Shown here in pieces: positions 27,286 through 35,797 of a stretch of 64,000 nt of DNA. Each line of letters begins with the position of its first letter. The stretch's first letter is position 1. The notes below the pieces were generated by a model that was not told the origin of the DNA, did not search any database, and saw only the letters and a list, made by a program, of their open reading frames with translations. The DNA is from JBBECJ01 sp963763325 (GTDB lineage Bacteria; Chloroflexota; Chloroflexia; Thermomicrobiales; CFX8), in the NCBI GenBank assembly GCA_963763325.1, contig CAVXOL010000001.1, positions 1-64,000 on the forward strand. The letters run 5' to 3'. Made by a program: the position numbers and the translations under genes.

Positions 27286-30200
27286 CTATGGCGCCTCAAA
27301 GTTGTATGTGACGCCATTGACATTGACCGCGTCAATGTTGGTCAGGCTGTCCTTGCCGTTGAATCCAGCAAAGATGTAGATACCACCGTCGCTGGTGCTG
27401 AAATCGTGGATCTCGGCATCAGGAAACAGTTCGAGATAGCGGTCAAGCGAGCATGGCTCACCAGCCGCCGGCTCATCGCAGTCAACGAGGGCATCAGGAT
27501 CCGGTCCGTCTGCGCTGGTTCCGAGGTTGTCCAAGAAGCCGCCATTGGCGACATCCCAGCACTGCCACGTGCCAACCGCCGGCTCAGCCTGCGACGGCCC
27601 GTCGTTGAATTCACCTTGCTGATAGCTCGGATAGAACGTCAGCGTGTCATCCGAACGCCGTCACCGTTGTGGTCGACAGCGATCTGCATGACCGGAATGA
27701 CGTTCTCCGGACCCGCCAACGGGCCAGTGCTCTGAATGTACGTGCAGTACGACAGGGCACTAAGGTCAGCCAGCGCTAGACCATCGAAGCCTGGGAAGTC
27801 GACGACAGCGTACACGAATCCGTTATCGTCATTCGTGTCGTCGATGTCGAATTCCAGACTGCCGGTGCCAAGTGGTGGCGTCCCAGGTCCGTCAACGAAG
27901 TCGCATTCAGCGGTGTCGAGTCCGTCGGGATCAACCCCATCTTCATCGGCAGCGTTGTCATCGATCTGCGTCGACGAGCCCGCGTCCGTGCCGGTTTCGT
28001 CGCAGTCGACACCGAACTGTCCGTTCGCCGTGATCGTTCGATCAGCGTCGATCAGCCCGGTAACGTCATTGACGAGTTCGGAATCCCCAACGGGGATCTC
28101 AATGATCTCCTCGCTGATCTCATCGCCGGCGAAGGACAACACGAGGCAGTAGGTCTGGTCGCCTTCAACAGCGAAGTCAACCACGCCGTCGGCGTTCGTC
28201 GAACCGATGCCGATCAGGGCACCAGTGTCGCAGAGGACAACGCCTTCGGAGTTGGTCGTCGTGCCGAAGAGGGCAACGGTCAGACCAGTGACCGCGGTCG
28301 CCGTCAACTTCGACTGTCTTGCTCGAAGAAGGCAGCCTCGCCGTCGAGCAGCGGGGTCAGGCCAAGCTCAACATCGCACTCCAGGAAGCCTTCGTCCGGA
28401 TCACCTTCGCCGATCGTCTCAATGAACGTGGCGTCGGAGAGCGGAACGGTCAGGCCCGTGGTCGGGTCGAGGTAGAGTCCACCCTCAGCCGAGAAGATGT
28501 AGGTTCCGGCCTCGAGGTAGAAGTCGACATGGCCTTCTTCATCGGTGAAGCCAACGCCGACAACTTCCAGGGTGGCAGCGTCGAGGACAGTAACCTCAAC
28601 ACCTTCGACCGGGAAGCCGATGACGATGACGGCGCCGACGCAGACATCACCAACCGACAGAGCGGTCAGCTCGTTGGTCAGCTCAGTCGTCTCGTTGGCA
28701 ACGATCGTGAAGTCTTCGCAGCCATCGAGGTAGACGGTCTCACCAGCGTCGTTGGCCGGATCGCCCGGAACGATGCCAGTCAGATCATCCCAGCAGAGCG
28801 TGTAGTCGCCCTCGGTCAGCTCAGTGCGGATGAAGCCATCACTGTTCGGGGAGCCGAGCTCGAACTCAACATCGCTGCCAGCTGGGCTGACGACGACGTC
28901 AAGGTTGGAGATCGGATCGCCGGTGAGGGCGTCCACAAAGGTCTTCTCGAGGATACCCGTCTCAGCGCCAACGACCCCTTCGAGGTCGATGATGTTGTTC
29001 AGGGTCTCGCCCGGCTCGAGGCACTCTTCAATCGAGATGAAGGTCTCGAAGCCCGGGGCCGAGACGACGAAGAAGTAGCAACCGGCGGCGAGGTCGACCG
29101 AAGCACGACCAGCGGCGTCAGTTGTGAACGGCGGAACAACGGTGCCGAGGCGCTCCTGGGCTTCCTCAGGGGTCTCGAGGCGGACAGTGCCCTCCTCGAC
29201 CTGGGCGCAGAAGACTTCGACGCCGAACTCGTCGGTGATCACCAGGACGGAGTTGTTGAGGTCGCCAAGAGCGACGATCTCATCACCACCGATGGAGCCG
29301 TCGAGCGGGGTCTCGTTGTTGCCACGCGCGTCGCAGGTGGCGTTGGCGCCGGTCGAAACCTCAACACCGTCGTTGTTGATGGTGGTGAAGTTCCACAGCG
29401 AGGCGTCGTAGCCTGCCGGCAGATCCTCGACGACGATGTCATTGTCATCTTCGTCGAACAGGATCGAGTAGATGTCGTCGCCGTCGTCAGCGAAGTACGT
29501 GTCCGCACCACCCTGACCGCCGTCGCCATCACCCTTGACCGCGATCTCATCGAGAACGCACTCAACAGCCGGTGGGATCGGCTTGCCATCCTGGCCAGCG
29601 ACGGAGTCGAACACGCAGATCAGCGCGTCGGCACCGGCCGGGCGGATGTCAAACGTCTTGGTCGCAAGCTCTTCTGGCTCCACAATGAACGGGCAGTCGC
29701 CGAGCTGGCGGTAGAGACCGCACGGGTTGTAGAGGTTCCAGATGGCCGTGCCATCACCCTGGACCTGGTAGTCGACGTTGGCCGTCGTGGCCGCGATCGG
29801 GAGGTCCGAGGAGACGATCGCCGAGCCGGAGAAGCCGTTCGGCAGGTTCTCCTGGAACATCGTGTAGACGAAGCCAGTCGAGAAGCCCGGGACCCACACG
29901 ATCGAGTCACCGAAGTTGCTGGCGCCGAACCCGGATGGGTTGACCCAGTCAACGGTGATGAAGGTCGCGAAGGCGTTCGGGTTCAGGAACGTGATACCGG
30001 AGGTGGCGCCCATGCCAGTGGCCGGGGAGCCCTTCTGCACCAGCGGTGCAGCCTGCCAGTTGTGGACGTTGCCCGTGGCCGTGTATGAGAAGGCCTGGCC
30101 AACGTTGGCGTCGTTACCGAAGTACTTGACGCCGTCAACCGCGACCGCAACCGGCCACTCGGACAGAATGATCGCGCCACCGACGAAGTCGCAGGTTACA

Positions 30201-31357
30201 ACCTGGTCTGCCGGCTGCTCGCACTCGTCCTCGCTTGGGTCGGACGGGTTGTAGAAGTAGGTCATGCCGTGCGCGGCCAGCCGCTGGCTCTGGGCCTGCG
30301 GGGCGTTGCCGTTGTTGCCGAAGTACTGGATGTTGACGTTGTTGTCGTCATCCACCGTGTTGGCAACCGAGATACCGGTGTTCCAGCCGTTGTAATCAAG
30401 GCGGACATCCGGTGCGAAGAGCACATACGGTGCGCCGGTGATGCCCAGCTGGGCCTGCAGATCGGACTCGGCCGTCTTGTTGGCAGCCGTGTTGGTGATC
30501 CACATGTCGGTGCCGGCCTTGTAGCGATCGGCGATCGCAACAACAGCGTCATCGGTGAAGATGTGCGCCGAGCCGACCCAGCCCTCTGGGACCCACTCGG
30601 AGAGGTCAATGGACCAGAGCTCGCCCTGGTTCAGCAGACCCTCGAGCTGGAAGCCGGTGTCGAGCGAGCCGCTTGCGTTCTCGGCCGGGAAGAACCGGAC
30701 GGTCACAGCAGCGTTGTCGAACGGACCGACGTTGGAAACGCGCAGGATGGTGTTCCAGCAGCCGCCCGGACCGCAGTTGGTCTGGACGATCGGCAGGTAC
30801 AGCTCATCGAAGAAGCCGGTCTCACGACCGGACGTCGCGTTGTAGCCCGAAACGGAGGTGTCAGCGGCGGTCGTGTACGGGAGCGAAGCGCCCGCGACAG
30901 CCTGCTTGGCGACACAACCGATGACGATGCCATCCTCTGGGGTGAACTCGCCGGCCTGTGAGCTGGCGAAGTCATAACCGAGGACCGCAACCGGAGCCGT
31001 CGTGCCTTCTTCGACGCCGAGGTCGGCGGCGGTGAAGGTCTTCGAGGCGCCTGGCTGGAGGCCGGCGAAGGTGGCTTCATCGTAGCCATCGCCCGTGCCA
31101 ACCAGGATGTAGACCGTGCCCTCTTCGCCGCTCAGGTTCTGAACGGTGATCGAGGTCTGGGACGCACCAAGGCCAAAATCTTCGCCATTGCTTACGCTGG
31201 CGAAGTAGCACTCGTTGACATCCCCGGTGAAAAAGTCCGGGAAGGTGTCAGGATTAACGACCACCTGCGCGGACCCCGTCACGGAGAAGGCAGCAAACAT
31301 CGTTAAGATGAGGCTGACTACCGCGACGGACCGGAGTATGTTACTCGGTCGAGTCAA
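27286..31357 (-). CDS. Giant acidic secreted protein with Cna-B/prealbumin-like repeats (two frameshifts)
   Basis: About 1356 residues after repair. A signal peptide (ILRSVAVVSLILTMFAAFSVTGSAQ) precedes a ~560-residue region with IPTL-like beta repeats (YLPIVQTNCGPGGCWNTILR, VPEGWVGSAHIFTDDAVVAI, FLNPNAFATFITVDWVNPS) and then several Cna-B or carboxypeptidase-regulatory-like modules (TDAAGRASVDLAAGCYFFVV, GFIRTELTEGDYTLCWDD, DEEGHVDFYLEAGTYIFSA, GVVDFAVEGDQTYCLVLSF). It is very rich in Asp and Glu. The start is best placed at TTG 31357, with AAAGGAG eight bases upstream. The frame breaks near 28310 and 27648. A surface or adhesin-like role is inferred; no sortase or S-layer anchor is seen. 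Confidence 0.75.
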
Positions 31358-32026
31358 ATACGTGCTCCTTTCGCACTCCCACAACGTGAACCCCCGTCAC
31401 CACAACGCACGCCGAAACCGGCGCTTGCCTGGTGACTCCCCGCATCTTGCCCGGGCACGGATGTGCCGGACACTCATCTAGCACCCCTTTATGCGCCTCC
31501 TCTCTCGTTGCGAACGCACAGCATTGGCTTCTGGAGCGCTCGCTTCCAGCCTGCAGTATAGGGATGCAGTTATGCCACTGTCAACGAGGATAACACCTTT
31601 TGGTGCGAACGTACAGGGTATTCCCATACATTCCCTCAAGACTGGCATTTCGGAAAGACTCCCCAACGGTGCCTTCCGAACCTGTTTCCCGTACACCCGG
31701 CTTCGAGCGACCGCGAACAGCAGTCGCTTCCGGGCCGGACCGGACAGCGGTGCTCGATTACTTCAACGAACGACATCCGAGCCGGTTGCGCCTCTGAGTC
31801 ACCGATTCTGAAAATTCGTTCATGTCAGCCGCCACCGCCCCTCGACACAACCCAATTTCCCTTCCCGCAAGAATCATGCGCGGCAACGAATTGGGGACGA
31901 GGGATGCGGAGTCCCGCTTTCCCTGTCCCGCGTATCCGCAAACCCTCCCGCCGCATTCAATCGGTATACTCGACGGTCGCACCGGCGTCTGTCATGACGT
32001 GATGTTGTTGTATGAAAGAGGATTCT
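31358..32026. other. Divergent intergenic region, no gene seen
   Basis: About 670 bases between the giant protein gene and the lipoprotein gene. Short open frames on both strands lack coding character. A lone -10-like TATACT occurs at about 31966-31971 upstream of the lipoprotein. Nothing else supported. Confidence 0.45.
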
Positions 32027-32923
32027 GTGCTCCGTTTTCCGAATCGTGGTCGAAACGGGGAAACCCCTCCCCCAACCCCCTCCCCTGAGAAGAGAGGGGG
32101 CTTTCGCGTGCTCGTATCTAAAGCCCCCTCTCCGTTCAGGGCCGGGTACCCGCTGGGTGGCGGTTGGGGGAGGGGTTTTTCGCACACCCTTACCTTCGCC
32201 GCCGTCGTCCTCCTGCTCGTCGCCGTCGTCGCGGCCTGCGGTGGCGACGACGATGACGAGGGCGTTGTGCCGGTCATGTCGACCTTCACACCGGTCCCGC
32301 CCGACTTCACACCGGAGGCAGCCCAGACCCGCTCGGCCCGTGAGACCGCCTTCAGCCAGACCCAGACGGCCCAGCCGAACGTGACGGCGACGCCGCCGTC
32401 TGGATCGCCGCAAGGTTCGCCGGTCCAGGGCACACCGCGCGCGACGTTGGCGCCGGGCGAGGTCCGGCCGCCGGATGCCATTCTGCGGACACCCAGCGGC
32501 GACACCTTCGGAGCGGTCGGCAGCTGGAACTTCTACTATGCCGATACCGACACCGGCGCAAAGGTGGATGCCCCCTATGTTCCGCTACCCGACGACGCGG
32601 TGAACTGGCCGAGCGGCACAACCGCCCAGATCGAGGTCCCGAATTCGCCCTACGCGGTTCGGTCAGCCGCGATCGACTTCTATACATATGACGAAAATGT
32701 CGCCCTGCCTCAGACGACGGCCGGCGTCCCAACCGGCGAGATCGCGTTCTTCCCGCAGACGCCACCATCGCAGCAGGCACAGATCCCCGGCCCAACGATC
32801 TCGGTCACCATCGATCTCCCGCCCGGTGATTACCTCGTCAGTTCCCGCATCAACTGGGACGCGCCGGCCACGACCGAGGGCGAACTGTTCACGCAGTACG
32901 TCTACGTGATTCGGGTGGACTGA
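32027..32923 (+). CDS. Lipoprotein with palindromic element inserted in its leader
   Basis: 298 residues. The lipobox region is TLTFAAVVLLLVAVVAACGG with the acylated Cys, followed by an acidic/Thr-Pro tether (STFTPVPPDFTPEAAQ, TATPPSGSPQGSP) and a beta-rich domain ending TQYVYVIRVD. The N-terminal ~50 residues before the hydrophobic core are encoded mostly by the inverted repeat at 32061-32178, read in frame (PPPTPSPEKRGGFRV, GYPLGGGWGRG). I prefer the GTG at 32027, with AGAGG five bases upstream, over the ATG at 32012. It is followed one base later by nadC. Surface binding role unknown. Confidence 0.7.
   Translation: MLRFPNRGRNGETPPPTPSPEKRGGFRVLVSKAPSPFRAGYPLGGGWGRGFSHTLTFAAVVLLLVAVVAACGGDDDDEGVVPVMSTFTPVPPDFTPEAAQTRSARETAFSQTQTAQPNVTATPPSGSPQGSPVQGTPRATLAPGEVRPPDAILRTPSGDTFGAVGSWNFYYADTDTGAKVDAPYVPLPDDAVNWPSGTTAQIEVPNSPYAVRSAAIDFYTYDENVALPQTTAGVPTGEIAFFPQTPPSQQAQIPGPTISVTIDLPPGDYLVSSRINWDAPATTEGELFTQYVYVIRVD
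32061..32178. repeat. Nested inverted-repeat element inside a coding leader
   Basis: Outer arms AAACCCCTCCCCCAACC (32061-32077) and GGTTGGGGGAGGGGTTT (32162-32178) are perfect complements; inner arms AGAGGGGGCTTT (32093-32104) and AAAGCCCCCTCT (32120-32131) are also perfect. The structure is that of a small palindromic mobile repeat. Confidence 0.85.
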
Positions 32924-32924
32924 C

Positions 32925-33797
32925 ATGACAACACCACCAGCACACAACATCGACCGTGGCGCACTGGCGCTGATCGAGCTGGCATTGGCCGAGGACATCG
33001 GCAGCGGCGACATCACGACGCTGGCGACTGTCCCGGCCGACCGGCAGGCGACCGGGCGCTTTCTCGTCAAGCAGCCAGGCGTCATCTCCGGCCTGGCCGT
33101 CGTCAGCGCCGTCTACGAGCGGGTTGACCCGCGCGTCGTCGTCGAGCCACTCGTGAGCGACGGAACCGCCGTCGAGCCGGGGACAATCGTCGCAACCGTC
33201 AGCGGCCCGGCCCAGGCGCTCCTCTCCGGCGAGCGGGTCGCCCTCAACTTCCTCCAGCGTCTCTCCGGCGTCGCGACCGTCACCGCCGAGTACACCCAGG
33301 CCGTCGCCGGGACGAAGGCGCGCATCATCGACACCCGCAAGACGACACCGGGCATGCGCACGCTCCAGAAGCAGGCCATCCGCGACGGGGGAGGACACAA
33401 CCACCGCCTCGGCCTGGCCGACGGCATCCTGATCAAGGACAACCACCTGGCCGCGATCGGCACCCCCGACCGGATCGCCCTGGCTGTCGCCGCCGCCCGC
33501 GAACGCGCCCCACATACATTGAAGGTCGAAGTCGAAGTCACCAGCCTCGACGAACTCCAGCAGGCGCTTGACGCCAACGCCGACGTCATCCTGCTCGACA
33601 ACATGGACAGCCCCACGATGGCCGAAGCCGTCCGCATCACAGCCGGCCGCGCCCTCCTCGAAGCCTCCGGCGGCATCACCCTCGCCACGATCCGCGAGAT
33701 CGCCGCAACCGGCGTCGACCTCATCTCGGTCGGCGCGCTGACCCACTCCGCCCCAGCGCTGGACGTGTCGTTGGACTTTGACGTGCGTGACGCGTGA
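32925..33797 (+). CDS. nadC: Nicotinate-nucleotide pyrophosphorylase (carboxylating)
   Basis: 290 residues, complete. It converts quinolinate and PRPP to nicotinate mononucleotide, CO2 and PPi in de novo NAD synthesis; cytoplasmic. Motifs: LAEDIGSGDITT (N-terminal), ARIIDTRKTTPGMR and HNHRLGLADGILIKDNHL (quinolinate/PRPP site), VEVEVTSLDELQQAL, DVILLDNMDSP and LEASGGITLATIREIAATGV with SVGALTHSA. The ATG lies one base after the lipoprotein stop, so it is co-transcribed with an unrelated-looking gene. No nadA or nadB is nearby. Confidence 0.97.
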   Translation: MTTPPAHNIDRGALALIELALAEDIGSGDITTLATVPADRQATGRFLVKQPGVISGLAVVSAVYERVDPRVVVEPLVSDGTAVEPGTIVATVSGPAQALLSGERVALNFLQRLSGVATVTAEYTQAVAGTKARIIDTRKTTPGMRTLQKQAIRDGGGHNHRLGLADGILIKDNHLAAIGTPDRIALAVAAARERAPHTLKVEVEVTSLDELQQALDANADVILLDNMDSPTMAEAVRITAGRALLEASGGITLATIREIAATGVDLISVGALTHSAPALDVSLDFDVRDA

Positions 33798-33820
33798 AGC
33801 GTGAAACGGGACGCACCACT

Positions 33821-33978
33821 CCTGGTAGGGGCCGGATCCTGTATCGGCCCGCGCCGTGAGGCGCCCGGTTGACGATAGCATGTTTCCCAAGGGCGCAACG
33901 TTGCGCCCGTGGGGAAACACGCTATCGTTCACCGGGCGCCTCACGGCGCGGGCCGATACAGGATCGGCCCCTACCAGG
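33821..33978. repeat. 158-base near-perfect palindromic element
   Basis: Two arms of about 78 bases meet at GCGCAACGTTGCGC. The arms differ only at a few places (one extra G near 33834, GGTTGACG against GGTGAACG, GCATG against GCGTG). The ends are CCTGGTAGGGGCC and GGCCCCTACCAGG. It encodes nothing and sits between nadC and the Nudix operon, so it fits a MITE-like or REP-like repeat. The short hairpin at 6253-6289 is a relative. Confidence 0.9.
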
Positions 33979-34034
33979 ATCGGGTGGCATCCCTTCCCAC
34001 GTCATGCATTACTCAATAAATGGAGACCCCACCC

Positions 34035-34526
34035 ATGCAATCGATCCCAGGCAACATCATCTCCGTCGGCGCCTTCGTCGTTCGCGACGAGAGCGTCCTC
34101 GTCGTCCGGCTGACGTACGGACCGACGGCAGGGACCTACTCGCTGCCGGGCGGCTGGCTGGATGTCGGCGAGGACATCGATTCCGCCGCCGCGCGTGAGG
34201 TCGAGGAGGAGACGGGCATCAAAGCACGCTGCCTGGGCGTGATCGGCCTGCGCGTCCGGGCCAACGTCGAACGCAGCCAGACCGACCTGATCTGGCTGCT
34301 GGAGCACGTCTCCGGCGAGCCACGCCCCGACGAGACAGAAACCGACGACGCGCGCTACCTGACCTTCGACGAGATTGCGGGCCGCGACGACGTCGAAGAG
34401 ATTGTCAGCAAGCTCGTCACGCGCTACCGTGCCGGCGACATCCAGACCCTCTGCCTTGAGGGCATGAACGTCGACGGCGCCGACACGCCAACCCCCGAAC
34501 GCGAAGAATGGAAACTCTTCGTATGA
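34035..34526 (+). CDS. Nudix hydrolase
   Basis: 163 residues. The Nudix box is GWLDVGEDIDSAAAREVEEE followed by TGI, with all the conserved Gly, Glu and Arg residues. N-terminal SVGAFVVRDESVLVVRLTYG and C-terminal RYLTFDEIAGRDDVEE complete the fold. These enzymes hydrolyse nucleoside diphosphates linked to another group; the substrate is unknown. Start at 34035 after GGAG. Its end overlaps the second Nudix gene. Confidence 0.93.
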   Translation: MQSIPGNIISVGAFVVRDESVLVVRLTYGPTAGTYSLPGGWLDVGEDIDSAAAREVEEETGIKARCLGVIGLRVRANVERSQTDLIWLLEHVSGEPRPDETETDDARYLTFDEIAGRDDVEEIVSKLVTRYRAGDIQTLCLEGMNVDGADTPTPEREEWKLFV

Positions 34527-35041
34527 CATCCACCGATTCCCGAACAACGATTCCCGATTCCCGCCCCCCACGCAACGTCACCTCCGTCGGCGGGCTCGTC
34601 GTCCGCGACGAGACACTGCTGGTCGTCCGGATGAGCTATGGCCCGAGTGTGGGCCGCTGGATGATCCCCGGCGGGCTGGTCGATCCCGGCGAGACGCTCG
34701 ACACGGCTGTCGCCCGCGAGGTACTGGAGGAGACCGGCATCACGGCCAGGCCGGTTGGCATCGTCGGCATCCGCTCGCGCGCCGACGGCCTCAACACCGA
34801 CAACTACGTCCTCTGGCTGCTGGAACCCCTCTCCGGCGAGCCGACCGCCGATGAGCGCGAGATCGAAGAAGCGCGCTACATGCCCTTCACCGAGATCGCC
34901 GAACGCGAGGACGTCGTCTACCTCGTCAAATACCTCGCCGCCCGCCTCGCCGACAACACGATCAGCCTCCACACCCGCGCCACCGACTACACCTACCAGT
35001 TCCCCGGCAGCACGCCCGACACGTGGAAGCTGTTCGTGTAG
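34523..35041 (+). CDS. Nudix hydrolase (tandem paralogue)
   Basis: 172 residues. The Nudix box is GGLVDPGETLDTAVAREVLE then ETGI. It aligns with the upstream protein throughout (VTSVGGLVVRDETLLVVRMS, RYMPFTEIAEREDVVYL) and both end in WKLFV. The ATG overlaps the previous stop as ATGA, so the pair is translationally coupled. A recent tandem duplication with possible substrate divergence. Confidence 0.93.
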   Translation: MTSTDSRTTIPDSRPPRNVTSVGGLVVRDETLLVVRMSYGPSVGRWMIPGGLVDPGETLDTAVAREVLEETGITARPVGIVGIRSRADGLNTDNYVLWLLEPLSGEPTADEREIEEARYMPFTEIAEREDVVYLVKYLAARLADNTISLHTRATDYTYQFPGSTPDTWKLFV

Positions 35042-35042
35042 C

Positions 35043-35172
35043 CGTCAGCCAGTCAGCGATCAGCCTGTCAGCCGGCAGCCTGTTCGTGTGTCATGGACGG
35101 GGTCGACTCTGCCGATGCCAAACGGCAAGCTGACGGCTGATGGCTGACCGCTGATGGCTGACTGGCTGACCG
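35043..35172. repeat. GTCAGC-rich imperfect palindrome, copy 1
   Basis: Runs of CAGTCAGC-type units on the left and GGCTGACTGGCTGACC-type units on the right flank a core with GGACGGGGTCGACTCTG. It can fold into a long imperfect hairpin. The core is the inverse of that in copy 2 at 35670-35790. Confidence 0.7.
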
Positions 35173-35231
35173 CTGGCTTACAATGCCCGACATCCGATCG
35201 ACCACCAGCGACACGGCAAGGGAGCAGCGGC

Positions 35232-35669
35232 ATGTCAACGACCGACCATCTCGTCGTCAACGAGCAGCTCATCGAGCGCTATGAGGGCATCGCGTGCCTG
35301 CGCAACGGGGCGGGACAGGACCACTGGAACGGCCTCAACTACAAGCTCGGCATCAACAAGACGACCGTTGGGTCACAGGTGTTGTCGATGAACGTCGCAA
35401 CCGTTCCTCCAGGCGGGATCGCGGCCGCGCACATCCACGTCGGCTTCGAGGTTGGCCTGTTCATCGTCCAGGGGCGGGTGCTGCACAAGTTCGGCAAGGG
35501 ATTGCGCGAGAGTCTGGAGAACGGCGCCGGCGACTTCATCTTCATCGAGCCGGGGCTGCCGCATGAGGTCTACAACCTCAGCGACACCGAGCCGATCGTT
35601 GCCGTCGTCGCCCGCACCAGCCCGAACCAGTGGGACGAGATCATTCCGTACGACCCGACAGGCGAGTAG
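35232..35669 (+). CDS. Cupin-domain protein
   Basis: 145 residues. The conserved motifs are PPGGIAAAHIHVGFEVGLFI (motif 1, with His-x-His and Glu metal ligands) and FIFIEPGLPHEVYNLSD (motif 2, with the final His). A single-domain cupin, cytoplasmic, probably metal-binding. No specific reaction is readable; dioxygenase, isomerase or sensor roles are all known in the family. AGGGAGC precedes the ATG. It is flanked on both sides by the same type of repeat. Confidence 0.88.
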   Translation: MSTTDHLVVNEQLIERYEGIACLRNGAGQDHWNGLNYKLGINKTTVGSQVLSMNVATVPPGGIAAAHIHVGFEVGLFIVQGRVLHKFGKGLRESLENGAGDFIFIEPGLPHEVYNLSDTEPIVAVVARTSPNQWDEIIPYDPTGE

Positions 35670-35790
35670 CGATCAGCCGGTCAGGCAGTCAGCCAGTCAG
35701 CTTTCGGTTCAGTATCGACAGGGTCGACCCGTCCACGACCCACCAACAGGCTGACTGGCTGACTGGCTGACTGGCTGACCGGCTGATCAC
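35670..35790. repeat. GTCAGC-rich imperfect palindrome, copy 2 (inverted)
   Basis: CGGTCAGGCAGTCAGCCAG on the left and four GGCTGACT units on the right enclose CAGGGTCGACCCGTCC. It ends 8 bases before the stop of the minus-strand GGDEF-EAL gene and may also serve as a terminator there. Confidence 0.7.
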
Positions 35791-35797
35791 TGACCGC

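Noticed and set aside
28319..30088. 589-codon plus-strand frame opposite the giant secreted gene
   Set aside because: No recognisable motifs; opposite strand has signal peptide and beta repeats.
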